Shown: piece after piece, positions 8,260-17,193 of the stretch
Layout of the letters: each line of letters begins with the position of its first letter
Numbering within the stretch: position 1 is the stretch's first letter
Source: Pontibacter akesuensis
Lineage (GTDB): Bacteria; Bacteroidota; Bacteroidia; Cytophagales; Hymenobacteraceae
Assembly (NCBI RefSeq): GCF_001611675.1
Contig: NZ_CP014766.1
Coordinates: forward strand, 3,162,001-3,226,000
DNA: 64,000 bases
Reading direction: 5' to 3'
Position numbers and translations under genes: made by a program
The notes under the pieces: model-generated
Seen by the model: the letters and a program-made list of their open reading frames with translations, nothing else
What the model was told of the DNA's origin: nothing
Databases searched by the model: none

Positions 8260-10716
8260 ATGAGAAGATACCTGATGAATACACGCATACCGGCCACTAC
8301 GGCTGCTTTAAATAGCTGCCGTTTTATGCTGTTGCTTGCGCTGCTTATACTTGCCGCGGGCGGACAGGCAGTGGCGCAGACCGGACTGGGGGAAACCATC
8401 CTGCCGCTGTTCGATGCTTACCGCAGTAAGGCGCTGCAGGAAAAAGTGTACCTGCACCTCGACAGACCGTTTTACGCGTGCGGGGAAACGATGTGGTTTA
8501 AAGTATACACCACCGACGGTACCCTGCACAAGCCGCTGGACATGAGTAAGGTGGCTTATGTAGAAGTGCTGGATGAGGCGCTGCAGCCGGTGTTGCAGGG
8601 TAAGATTGCGTTGAAGAACGGCACGGGGAACGGTTCGCTCATGCTGCCCCTCACACTGAAATCAGGCAACTACAGGGTGCGGGCCTATACAAACTGGATG
8701 AAGAACTTTGATCCGGAATTTTACTTCGATGCGCCCATCACGATTGTCAACTCCTTTAACAAACTCGGGCCGGTACCGGCACAGGCAGTGGCGGCGCACA
8801 GTGTTCAGTTTTTTCCGGAGGGAGGAAATCTTGTGCAGAACATTCCTGCTAAAGTCGCTTTTCAGGCTGTGGATAACAGAACGGGCAAAGGCATCAGCTT
8901 TACGGGGAAAGTAGTGGATGAAGCGGGAAACGAGGTAGCGCAGTTGCGTACACACAAATTCGGCATGGGCAGCTTCACCTTTACACCGGCTGCGGCCACC
9001 ACGTACACGGCCATCATCGAGCTGCCTGGCAGGCAGGTGATGCGGCAGAAGCTACCCCAGGTACAAGACCAGGGCTATAGCTTACACCTGGAGGAACTTA
9101 GCCCGAAGCAGTTAAAAATCACTGTTTCTGCTGTTGGCCTTGGCCCACAGCCGGAGCAGGTATACTTGCTGGGGCACGCCCGGCAAATGATTAGCGTGGC
9201 TGAAGGTATGTGGCTGATGCAAGGGAACGCCACCTTTGTGGTTGACAAAGAAAAACTAGGAGAAGGCATTACGCACCTTACAGTCTTTAACGGCAAAAAG
9301 AAGCCGGTTGCCGAGCGCCTGTACTTTAAGCGCCCGGCGCAGCAGTTGGCCATCGAGGTGCAAAACGATAAGCGCCTGTATGGCACACGCGAAAAGGTAT
9401 CCACGAGCCTCCAGACACAGGCGCAGGCAGGGCAGCCGGTAGCGGCAGACCTTTCGGTTGCCGTGTACAAGCTCGACTCGCTGCAGGCCGCCACGCAAAC
9501 CGGAATTCATACTTTTCTGTGGCTGACTTCTGACCTGAAAGGAACAATAGAGCAGCCGGAGTATTACCTGACAACCACCGGACCCGAGGCAGAAGAAGCA
9601 ACAGAGAACCTGATGCTCACGCACGGCTGGAGCCGGTTTAATTGGGAGAATGTGCTGCAGGAGCAAAATGCCACCTATAAGTACCTGCCTGAGTATGGTG
9701 GCCACGTTATACGGGGCAAGGTTACGGATGCGGCAACAGGCGCCAATGCCCGGGGCATTACCACATACCTCGCTTCTCCCAGTAAGCACATTCGGCTGTA
9801 CCCGGCTATAAGCGACGTGAACGGATGGGTGCAGTTTGAGACGAAGGACCTGTATGGAACCAAGGAACTCATCATGCAGTCCAATTTACAGAGAGACAGC
9901 ACCTATCACTTTGAAATATTCAGCCCTTTTGCAGAAAAGCATGCTTCTACCTCAAAGCTGGGAGCACTTAACCTAACCGAGCGACTGCGGCAGGAACTGA
10001 CACAGCGGCATGTGGGGCTGCAGGTTCCTTATACTTACTACCCGGATAAACTCAATGCGTTTTACGCCCCGGGCATTGATAGCACTGCCTTCTACGGGAA
10101 AGCTAACCAAACCTACCTGCTGGACGATTACATCCGCTTTAAGGTAATGGAGGAAGTGATGCGCGAATACGTGCCGGGTGTGCAGGTACGGCTACGCCAG
10201 GGCAAATTTCATTTTATGGTATTCGATACACCGCACTCCAGCATTTTCAATAGTAACCCGCTCGTGCTGCTGGATGGTGTTCCCATTTTTGATATAGATA
10301 AAATTATGGCTTTCGATCCGTTGAAAGTGCGGAAGCTGGAGGTATTTACAAGCCAGTATTTCCTGGGGCCTCATTCCTATCCGGGCCTCGTGAGCTATAC
10401 TACCTACCAGGGCGATCTGGGCGGGTTCAAGCTGAACCCGCGGGCGCTGCTGGTAGAGTACGAGGGCCTGCAACTGCAGCGTCAGTTTTACGCGCCCACC
10501 TATGATAATGAACAGCAGAAGCTCAGCCGCCTGCCTGATTTCAGAAACCTGCTGCACTGGCAGCCAACAGTCGTGACCGGTGCTGACGGCAAGGCAGCGC
10601 TTAGCTTCTATACTTCTGACCAGGCCGGAAAATACGTAATGGTGGTGCAGGGACTAGCTACCTCTGGTTTGGCAGGCAGCCAGGTCGTTACTTTTGAGGT
10701 GGGGCAATCGTTGTAA
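8260..10716 (+). CDS. large secreted protein with MG2-like and TonB plug-like regions
   Basis: An 818-residue protein with a signal peptide (an alternative ATG at 8278 would shorten it by six residues). After the signal comes the segment EKVYLHLDRPFYACGETMWF, the hallmark of the macroglobulin MG2-like domain in Bacteroidota envelope proteins. Further beta-sandwich segments follow. Residues around 640-720 (VQVRLRQGKFHFMVFD...NPLVLLDGVPIFD) resemble a TonB receptor plug domain, but no beta barrel follows. Such proteins are often encoded with STN-TonB/DUF4249 pairs. The role is unknown; a periplasmic or surface partner of the transporter is a reasonable guess. Confidence 0.8.
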   Translation: MRRYLMNTRIPATTAALNSCRFMLLLALLILAAGGQAVAQTGLGETILPLFDAYRSKALQEKVYLHLDRPFYACGETMWFKVYTTDGTLHKPLDMSKVAYVEVLDEALQPVLQGKIALKNGTGNGSLMLPLTLKSGNYRVRAYTNWMKNFDPEFYFDAPITIVNSFNKLGPVPAQAVAAHSVQFFPEGGNLVQNIPAKVAFQAVDNRTGKGISFTGKVVDEAGNEVAQLRTHKFGMGSFTFTPAAATTYTAIIELPGRQVMRQKLPQVQDQGYSLHLEELSPKQLKITVSAVGLGPQPEQVYLLGHARQMISVAEGMWLMQGNATFVVDKEKLGEGITHLTVFNGKKKPVAERLYFKRPAQQLAIEVQNDKRLYGTREKVSTSLQTQAQAGQPVAADLSVAVYKLDSLQAATQTGIHTFLWLTSDLKGTIEQPEYYLTTTGPEAEEATENLMLTHGWSRFNWENVLQEQNATYKYLPEYGGHVIRGKVTDAATGANARGITTYLASPSKHIRLYPAISDVNGWVQFETKDLYGTKELIMQSNLQRDSTYHFEIFSPFAEKHASTSKLGALNLTERLRQELTQRHVGLQVPYTYYPDKLNAFYAPGIDSTAFYGKANQTYLLDDYIRFKVMEEVMREYVPGVQVRLRQGKFHFMVFDTPHSSIFNSNPLVLLDGVPIFDIDKIMAFDPLKVRKLEVFTSQYFLGPHSYPGLVSYTTYQGDLGGFKLNPRALLVEYEGLQLQRQFYAPTYDNEQQKLSRLPDFRNLLHWQPTVVTGADGKAALSFYTSDQAGKYVMVVQGLATSGLAGSQVVTFEVGQSL

Positions 10717-10801
10717 AATAAGTTTTCGGCGCTTTTTTCTATAAGGTTCCTGATCTAAACTGAAGGTTAAAGAGGCGTAGACCAAAGCTCGTAGTCATCT
10801 T

Positions 10802-10849
10802 AAAAGCACTCCTGAAACGCGGCAAACACGGCATTTCAGGAGTGCTTTT
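10802..10849 (+). terminator. strong intrinsic terminator after the TonB/DUF4249 operon
   Basis: A perfect 16-bp inverted repeat, AAAAGCACTCCTGAAA (10802-10817) and its complement (10834-10849), with a 16-nt loop. The A and T ends give a U-run on the plus strand. It lies 85 bp after the stop of the 818-residue protein and 55 bp before the next start. Confidence 0.85.
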
Positions 10850-10904
10850 ATTTTGAAGTATGATTTTATACTTTGCGCGCATCAACAAGGCGCGAAACAA
10901 TACT

Positions 10905-11693
10905 ATGAAAAAGAAGCACTACACATTAATACTGGGCGCAGGCGGCAACGTGGGCGGAAAAATAGCGGAAGAATTGCTGGAACGCGGTGCGCACGTGGCG
11001 GTAGTTGGCCGCAGCCGTAGCCGTTTGCAGCAGTTTGAAGGCCGCGCAACTTTGTTTGAAGGCGACTTTGATGACGATGCGTTTTTGAAGCAGGCCCTGG
11101 CATACGCCTCCAGCCTCTTTCTAACGGTTCCGGATAATGCCCTCCTAACTCCTGCAGCCACCGCAGCGCGGCTAAAGAACTTGCTGGCGGGCACAGCGGT
11201 AAAGTTTATACTTAACATCAGCAACTGCATCACCAGAAAAGGAGGCGTAGCCACGCGCTTAGTAGCGTTTGAGGAAGCGCTGAATGCCAGCTTGCCGCAG
11301 CACCTGCTGCACCTGCGCTGCGCCAACTTTTTCGAAAACCTGAACTGGGGGCTGCACACGCCCTATCACCCGGACCTGAAACTGCCTTACATCTCGGCAT
11401 ACGAAATAGCCCACGTGGCGGCATCGCACCTGCAGAAGCAGGATACAAAAGGGAAGCAGGTACAGGTGCTGTTGGGAGAGCGCGACTACAGTATGGCCGA
11501 ACTTGCCGCCGCTGCCGGCGTCAGGTACCAGCAGTTGCCTTACACACCGGAGAACGAAGCCTTCTACAGGCCCTTTAACGAAGGCAATTTTGAGGTGGAG
11601 ACGCGCACGAGTCACAACACATCTGCTCCGTCACACGAGAAATTCACGCTGGAATACTTTCTGGAGCACGAGCTTTCTGCGGCTGTTGTTTGA
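10905..11693 (+). CDS. NAD(P)-binding NmrA-like oxidoreductase
   Basis: A 262-residue protein that starts with a Rossmann dinucleotide-binding loop, LILGAGGNVGGKIAEELLERG, as in atypical short-chain dehydrogenases of the NmrA/NAD(P)H quinone reductase group. The frame is open from 10860 but the ATG at 10905 fits the Rossmann start better. There is no clear YxxxK catalytic pair in the usual place, so it may bind a nucleotide for sensing or act on small quinone-like substrates. It appears monocistronic: a terminator precedes it and an antisense gene follows after about 200 bp without recognisable genes. Confidence 0.75.
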   Translation: MKKKHYTLILGAGGNVGGKIAEELLERGAHVAVVGRSRSRLQQFEGRATLFEGDFDDDAFLKQALAYASSLFLTVPDNALLTPAATAARLKNLLAGTAVKFILNISNCITRKGGVATRLVAFEEALNASLPQHLLHLRCANFFENLNWGLHTPYHPDLKLPYISAYEIAHVAASHLQKQDTKGKQVQVLLGERDYSMAELAAAAGVRYQQLPYTPENEAFYRPFNEGNFEVETRTSHNTSAPSHEKFTLEYFLEHELSAAVV

Positions 11694-11902
11694 TGTGTCG
11701 CTGAAGGTGGAAATACTAGGGAGATGAAAATTGCTTGTTGTTCAGTTGCTCTTCCTGGTTAAGTAAAATTGCGTTTTGACTATTGGTGGGGGAAGTGTTC
11801 TCTACCCACAAGACCATTTGCAGAATGCCAAAGCATAAAATGAAACTGCCCCGAGGGGTACACGCGGAGGAATAGCGGCAGTACCAGCAACCGTTCCTTA
11901 CA

Positions 11903-13102
11903 CTATTTGGCCCAGGTAAAGTAGAACGTGGTGCCTTTGCCCAAGTCAGAGTCTATCCAGATTTGGCCACCTTTGTCCTGCACAATTTTTTTTACGGTGG
12001 CCAGGCCGATGCCGGATCCTTTTACTTTGCTGCTGTCGCGGATCAAGCGCTCATACATGCCGAAGATGCGTTCGTGGTGCTGTGGTGCAATGCCTGGTCC
12101 ATCATCCTGCACATAGAAGGTATACTTCTCGTCATTCTCCTCCTGCACTCCTACACGGATGTGGCCTTTGCCGGTATGATGGAATTTGAAGGCATTGGAC
12201 AATATGTTGGTAAATACCTGCTGTAGCAGAATGCGCTCTGTTTCAAAAGAGGGCAAATCAGGGGAAAGCGTTACCTTAAAGTTGTTGGTGCTGTTTAGGC
12301 TGGTCGTGATCTGCTCCACCATTTTCCGCACGTCTACCTGCTCCCGAGGCATATCCTGCACGTGCACCAGTGAGTACTCCAGCAGGCCATACACCAGGTT
12401 TTCCATGGTGGCCGCGCGTTCCTTGAGCAGGTGCAGGTTACTTGCCAGGTTGGCGTAGTCTTTCACCTGCATGTCTTCCTGCAGCCATTCTATCAGGGCC
12501 TGCATGTTCATGATCGGCTCCTTCAGGTCGTGCGACACCATGCTTACAAACTGGTCCAGTTTCTCGTTTGCCTCCTGCAACTGCTGTTTCTCCAGCAGCA
12601 GCCGCCGCCGCTCACGCCGAAGCTCCATATTGGCGATCACCTGTTTTGAGAGTATCTCCAGCGCATATTTTTGCTCCGGGGTTAGCCGCCGCGGAATGGT
12701 ATCGATAACGCAAAGCGTGCCGAGTTTATGGCCCGATGAGCTTATAAGCGGGGAGCCGGCGTAAAAGCGCACCTTTGGTTCGCCTGTAACAAATGGGTTG
12801 GTGTTAAAACGCTTGTCTTCCAGCGTATTCTGTACCTCAAATACAGTGTCGTATTGAATGGCGTGATGGCAAAAGGAAAATCTGCGCGGCGTTTCCGGCA
12901 CTGTCAGGCCCACAGATGATTTAAACCACTGCCGGTCTTCGTCTATCAGGCTGATGAGGGAAATTGGCGTGCCGCATATCTGCGAAGCCAGGCTCGTCAG
13001 TTCATCAAAGTCAACTTCAGCAGGGGTGTCCAGCACCTCGTAGTTTCGGAGTGCTTCCAGGCGTTCCTGTTCTTGTCTTATTTCAAACTTGTCGGCTATC
13101 AT
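11903..13102 (-). CDS. GAF domain sensor histidine kinase
   Basis: About 399 residues from the ATG at 13102; the frame is open upstream to 13165 but MIADKFEIRQEQERLEALR is the usual start of this family. Residues 1-150 form a GAF domain, followed by a coiled-coil linker, a HisKA dimerisation helix with the phospho-accepting His in MVSHDLKEP, and a HATPase domain with the N box (NILSNAFKFH), G1 box (DDGPGIAP) and G2 box (KGSGIGLATVKKI). It has no membrane segment, so it should sense a cytoplasmic signal. No response regulator is adjacent, so the partner is encoded elsewhere. Confidence 0.9.
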   Translation of the reverse strand: MIADKFEIRQEQERLEALRNYEVLDTPAEVDFDELTSLASQICGTPISLISLIDEDRQWFKSSVGLTVPETPRRFSFCHHAIQYDTVFEVQNTLEDKRFNTNPFVTGEPKVRFYAGSPLISSSGHKLGTLCVIDTIPRRLTPEQKYALEILSKQVIANMELRRERRRLLLEKQQLQEANEKLDQFVSMVSHDLKEPIMNMQALIEWLQEDMQVKDYANLASNLHLLKERAATMENLVYGLLEYSLVHVQDMPREQVDVRKMVEQITTSLNSTNNFKVTLSPDLPSFETERILLQQVFTNILSNAFKFHHTGKGHIRVGVQEENDEKYTFYVQDDGPGIAPQHHERIFGMYERLIRDSSKVKGSGIGLATVKKIVQDKGGQIWIDSDLGKGTTFYFTWAK

Positions 13103-13374
13103 GGGCCACAGTAAATCGGGTACTAAGTATAAAATGCGTTGCGTCAAGTATATTACTAAGAACATACTCGCAGGCAGGTCAGAAGTCGTGTTTTCGGCGG
13201 GAGGTTAAGCGTAAATGTAAAAGGCCAGGCTTGTTCACGGCATACATCCCGCCCACTGGCCTATCCTCGTAACGTATCAAAAAGACTTTTCTTATTTATA
13301 CTACTTCCCAAGTGGAAAATATGCTGTTATCACATATTTACGATTCCACCGGGTTTAAGTATAAGTATAGAAGC

Positions 13375-13410
13375 AGAAACACCCGTGAACCATAATCCAC
13401 GGGTGTTTCT
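13375..13410 (-). terminator. intrinsic terminator of purB
   Basis: Perfect 13-bp arms AGAAACACCCGTG (13375-13387) and CACGGGTGTTTCT (13398-13410) with a 10-nt loop, 25 bp beyond the purB stop in its direction of transcription. Just left of it two copies of AAGTATA lie in tandem (13357-13369 region). Confidence 0.75.
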
Positions 13411-13434
13411 ATGCAATCAGTTTGGATGCTATGC

Positions 13435-14787
13435 TTATACCAGGTCTACCCCTGTGTAGTTGAAAGGGGATATCTGCTTTAACTCCTGTTTGATGGCGTC
13501 CGTTACCTGAAGGGTATCGATGAAGTCATGGATACGTGCCTCGGTCATTTTCTCATTCTTGCGCGTTAGCTCCTTCAGCGCCTCATAGGGCTGCGGATAG
13601 CCCTCGCGGCGCAGTACCGTCTGGATGCCCTCGGCCACAACGGCCCAGTTATCCTCCAGGTGCGCATGCAGGGCCGCTTCGTTTAGCTCCAGCTTACCAA
13701 TGCCTTTCTCCAGTGATTTCAACGCAATCAGAGCATGCGCCAGTGGCACGCCAATATTACGCAGTACGGTAGAGTCCGTCAGGTCGCGCTGCAGGCGGGA
13801 GATGGGCAGTTTGGCCGCTAGGTGCTCGAGCAGTGCGTTGGCGATGCCCAGATTGCCTTCCGCGTTCTCGAAGTCGATAGGGTTTACCTTGTGCGGCATG
13901 GCCGATGATCCTACTTCGCCTGCCTTTATCTTCTGCTTAAAGTAACCCATAGATACATACTGCCACACGTCGCGCGAGAAGTCGAGTAGGATCGTGTTCA
14001 GGCGTTTCAGGCCATCAAAATAGGCAGCCAGGTTGTCGTAGTGTTCTATCTGGGTGGTGTACTGGCTGCGGCGCAGGCCCAGCACCTGCTGCACAAAATT
14101 ATTGCCGAAATCAGGCCAGTTTATACTTGGGTAGGCCACATGGTGTGCGTTAAAGTTGCCGGTGGCCCCACCAAACTTGGCCGAGAAGGGCACCTGGCGC
14201 AAAAGCTCCAACTGCAGCTCCAGGCGCTCGGCAAATACCATGATTTCTTTTCCCAAGCGGGTAGGAGAAGCCGGTTGTCCGTGCGTGTGGGCCAGCATAG
14301 GAATGTCTTTCCACTGCTGTGCCAGCGCCACTAGCGTTTGGTGCAGTTGCTCGTAAACAGGCAGCAGCACGCGCTCGTGCGCCTCCCGGAGCGAAAGCGG
14401 AATGGCGGTGTTGTTCACGTCTTGCGACGTTAACCCAAAGTGAATGAACTCTTTGTGGTCTTCCAGGCCCAGTTGGTCAAACCGGTCTTTCAGGAAGTAC
14501 TCCACTGCCTTCACGTCGTGGTTGGTCGTTTTCTCCGTTTCCTTTATCTCCAGGGCATCCGCCTCCGAAAAGTTCTCATACACGGCACGCAGCCTGGTAA
14601 AAACACCTGCCTCCACGCCTTGCAGCTGTGGGAGCGGCAGTTCGCACAAGGCAATAAAGTATTCTACCTCCACCAGCACCCGGTACCGGATCAGGCCAAA
14701 TTCAGAAAAGTAAGCGGAAAGGTCGCCGGTGTGGCGGCGGTAGCGGCCGTCTACCGGCGATATAGCAGTAAGTTGTGTTAAGTTCAT
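13435..14787 (-). CDS. purB: adenylosuccinate lyase
   Basis: A 450-residue enzyme of the fumarase/aspartase superfamily that splits fumarate from adenylosuccinate and from SAICAR in purine synthesis, in the cytoplasm. The signature loop SSAMPHKVNPIDFENAEGN is intact, including the catalytic Ser region, and the N-terminus LTAISPVDGRY is the typical PurB start. Length matches the shorter bacterial PurB type. It is a single gene with its own promoter (14810-14842) and terminator (13375-13410). No other purine genes are in the window. Confidence 0.96.
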   Translation of the reverse strand: MNLTQLTAISPVDGRYRRHTGDLSAYFSEFGLIRYRVLVEVEYFIALCELPLPQLQGVEAGVFTRLRAVYENFSEADALEIKETEKTTNHDVKAVEYFLKDRFDQLGLEDHKEFIHFGLTSQDVNNTAIPLSLREAHERVLLPVYEQLHQTLVALAQQWKDIPMLAHTHGQPASPTRLGKEIMVFAERLELQLELLRQVPFSAKFGGATGNFNAHHVAYPSINWPDFGNNFVQQVLGLRRSQYTTQIEHYDNLAAYFDGLKRLNTILLDFSRDVWQYVSMGYFKQKIKAGEVGSSAMPHKVNPIDFENAEGNLGIANALLEHLAAKLPISRLQRDLTDSTVLRNIGVPLAHALIALKSLEKGIGKLELNEAALHAHLEDNWAVVAEGIQTVLRREGYPQPYEALKELTRKNEKMTEARIHDFIDTLQVTDAIKQELKQISPFNYTGVDLV

Positions 14788-14809
14788 GAGCTGGTATGGT
14801 TCTCCCGTT

Positions 14810-14842
14810 CAAAGATACACAGCTTTGGCGCACTAAGCCAAA
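14810..14842 (-). promoter_or_regulatory. purB promoter, Bacteroidota type
   Basis: On the minus strand TTTG (14842-14839) is followed after 21 nt by TATCTTTG (14817-14810), a perfect TAnnTTTG -7 element. The start of transcription would lie near 14805, giving an 18-nt leader before the purB ATG at 14787. The rest of the 335-bp gap up to 15122 holds one TATACTT near 14860 and no gene that I can see. Confidence 0.6.
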
Positions 14843-15081
14843 AGCGGGTGAGGGGTTTTATACTTTGTGCCAGCTTGAGGCGTGTGGTGGATTAATGGCA
14901 AAATATGTAACCGGTTGATAAGCATATATATAGATGAATATTAAAGTGTTTAAGTGGCAAGGTTTGGCACTATGCTTGCAAGGAAGGCAACCGAAACTAT
15001 ATCCTAACGGGGTTACAACCGTACTAAGTGGGGTATAGCACCTTAGTATGGCGCAGCACTAGTTAAAGGGCGCGCCGCTTT

Positions 15082-15109
15082 TTTGATACAAATCTTATCA
15101 CTTACTTCG
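15082..15109 (+). promoter_or_regulatory. possible promoter of the AsmA-GT51 gene
   Basis: TTTG at 15082-15085 is followed after 17 nt by TACTTCG (15103-15109), a weak match to the -7 element. It would place transcription start just before the TTG start codon at 15123, which supports that unusual start. Spacing and the -7 box both deviate from consensus. Confidence 0.3.
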
Positions 15110-15122
15110 CACCTGTAATATT

Positions 15123-17123
15123 TTGGACCAGCGTTTGAAAAAAAGAATCCTGATAGGAGTTGGCGGCGTGCTGGCTTTCTTTTTACTTCTCATAGTACTG
15201 CTTTTTGTGTTTAGAAGCAGAGTACTGAGCTATACGATAGACCGCGTCATCGCTAAAGTAGAAAACAAGTACCCGGCCGACCTGAACATCGGTAACGCAG
15301 AGTTTGCAGACTGGAATTCCGTGGTGCTGTCTGATATCTCGTTTGTCCCCCACGGCCTCGACACCCTTTTCACCACCGACAGCGTGCACGCCAGCGTGAG
15401 CGTGCGGTCTATCTTCAAGGGCCGCATTGTGTTTAAGCGCCTGGACGTGACCAACGGTTACCTGACGGCGGTAAAAAATGGCGACGTGACCAATTTCGGC
15501 TTTTTGCTGAAAGACGACACCAAGACGGAAGAACAGCCAAAGGATACTGCCACCACCGGCCGAAACTACGGCCAACTGCTGAACCGCCTGATTGAAACCG
15601 CTTTTGACAACGTGCCGGACAAGGTGGACTTCAAGAACCTGAACGCTTCCTATACTTCCCCTAACCGCACGATTGTGGTGCGAATGCCCTACATGCGGAT
15701 GGATGATGGAGACATCGCCTCAGAAGTATACGTGCGCGCCGATTCGCTGGAGAACAGGCTGCGCCTGCACGGCACCATCGACCCGGGCGATTATCGCATT
15801 GCCACCAGCCTCTACGCCGCCGACACCATGGGCATTCGGCTGCCTTACGTTAAGAAAAAGTTTGATGCTCAGGTCGCTTTTGACACCCTGCACTTAAGCC
15901 TGGACAACAAGAAGTTCCGTGATGGCATGCTGACTGTAAGCGGCAACGCCATGGTCGATAACCTGGTGCTGAACCACCCGAAGCTTGCTGACGAAGACAT
16001 ACAGGTTGGCGAGAGTGCGGTGGACTATGTGGTTACGCTGGGGCCAAACCTCTACGTGATCGATAGCCTGACGGAAGTGCGCGTGAACAAGGCCCGCGCC
16101 AACCTTTTCGCATCGTATCAAACCATCGACACCACCAAGATCATCGACCTGAAGGTTACCACAAAGCAGGTGCCGGCCAACGATTTCTTTAGCTCATTGC
16201 CCACTGGCCTGTTCGAGAACCTGGAGGGCATACAGGCAAACGGCTGGCTGCAGTACGACCTCGACTTCCATGTGAACATGGATAGCCTGAGCCAGGTGGT
16301 ATTTAACTCAGACCTGGATGCCTCCGAGGATTTCAAGATCACACAGTGGGGAAATACAAACCTGCAGAAGATAAACGGCTCTTTTACCCATACAGTGTAC
16401 GAGTACGGGAAGCCGGTGCGCACTTTCACGGTAGGGCCTGCCAACGGCTTTTACAGCCCGATTAACCAGATTTCGCCTTACCTGCGCAACGCCATACTTA
16501 CCGCTGAGGATGCCCTTTTTTACAGCCACAACGGTTTTCATGAGGAGGCATTCCGTCAGGCCATCATCAAAAACCTGGAAGAGGGTGAATTTGCCCGGGG
16601 CGGCAGTACCATTTCCATGCAGTTGGTGAAGAACGTGTTCCTGTCGCGTAAGAAAACAGTAGCCCGCAAAGTGGAGGAGGCGATAATCGTATGGCTGATG
16701 GAGAACCTGGACCTGGTATCCAAAAACCGCATGTTTGAAGTATACCTGAACATTATTGAGTGGGGCCCGGATGTATACGGTGCCAAGGATGCCTCGCGCT
16801 TTTACTTTGGCAAGCAGCCGTCTGAGCTAAACCTGGCCGAGGCTATCTTCCTGACCAGCATTATTCCAAGCCCGAAACGCTACCGCTCGTCCTTCGACAG
16901 CTACGGCAACCTGCGCAACTATAAAGCCGGTTACTACCGCATGATCGGGGGCATGATGCGCCGCCGCGGCCTCATCTCTCAGGAGGAGTACGAAAACCTG
17001 TACCCGAACGTGCAGCTCTACGGCCGCGCCCGCGACCTGGTCGTGACCGCGCAGGATACCTCAGCGGTGGAGGAAGATACCACGCGCTATGAACTGGAAA
17101 CAATAGACCTGCTCGATTTTTAA
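15123..17123 (+). CDS. AsmA-like/GT51 peptidoglycan transglycosylase fusion
   Basis: A 666-residue inner-membrane protein. Residues about 10-32 are a membrane anchor; residues about 35-440 resemble AsmA-type repeats (VLSYTIDRVIAKVENKYPADLNIGNAEF), normally found in envelope lipid-transport proteins. The last third is a GT51 peptidoglycan glycosyltransferase: AEDALFYSHNGF near 461-472 with the catalytic Glu, ARGGSTISMQLVKN near 490-503, KVEEAIIVWLMEN, and FEVYLNIIEWG. There is no transpeptidase domain, so it should polymerise lipid II without cross-linking. The start codon appears to be TTG: no ATG lies upstream in frame and the membrane anchor begins ten codons in. It is closed by a perfect terminator. 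Confidence 0.85.
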   Translation: MDQRLKKRILIGVGGVLAFFLLLIVLLFVFRSRVLSYTIDRVIAKVENKYPADLNIGNAEFADWNSVVLSDISFVPHGLDTLFTTDSVHASVSVRSIFKGRIVFKRLDVTNGYLTAVKNGDVTNFGFLLKDDTKTEEQPKDTATTGRNYGQLLNRLIETAFDNVPDKVDFKNLNASYTSPNRTIVVRMPYMRMDDGDIASEVYVRADSLENRLRLHGTIDPGDYRIATSLYAADTMGIRLPYVKKKFDAQVAFDTLHLSLDNKKFRDGMLTVSGNAMVDNLVLNHPKLADEDIQVGESAVDYVVTLGPNLYVIDSLTEVRVNKARANLFASYQTIDTTKIIDLKVTTKQVPANDFFSSLPTGLFENLEGIQANGWLQYDLDFHVNMDSLSQVVFNSDLDASEDFKITQWGNTNLQKINGSFTHTVYEYGKPVRTFTVGPANGFYSPINQISPYLRNAILTAEDALFYSHNGFHEEAFRQAIIKNLEEGEFARGGSTISMQLVKNVFLSRKKTVARKVEEAIIVWLMENLDLVSKNRMFEVYLNIIEWGPDVYGAKDASRFYFGKQPSELNLAEAIFLTSIIPSPKRYRSSFDSYGNLRNYKAGYYRMIGGMMRRRGLISQEEYENLYPNVQLYGRARDLVVTAQDTSAVEEDTTRYELETIDLLDF

Positions 17124-17129
17124 GTGAAA

Positions 17130-17183
17130 CAAGTATGAAAAGAGCCCCTGCAATGTGTGTTGCAGGGGCTCTTTTCATACTTG
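17130..17183. terminator. bidirectional terminator containing the AAGTATG heptamer
   Basis: Perfect inverted repeat of about 23 bp per arm: CAAGTATGAAAAGAGCCCCT plus GCA (17130-17152) against its complement (17161-17183), with an 8-nt loop. It lies between two convergent genes and works in both directions because A and T tracts flank the GC core on both sides. The outer ends of the arms are the AAGTATG/CATACTT variant of the abundant heptamer. Confidence 0.85.
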
Positions 17184-17193
17184 CTTACGGCTG

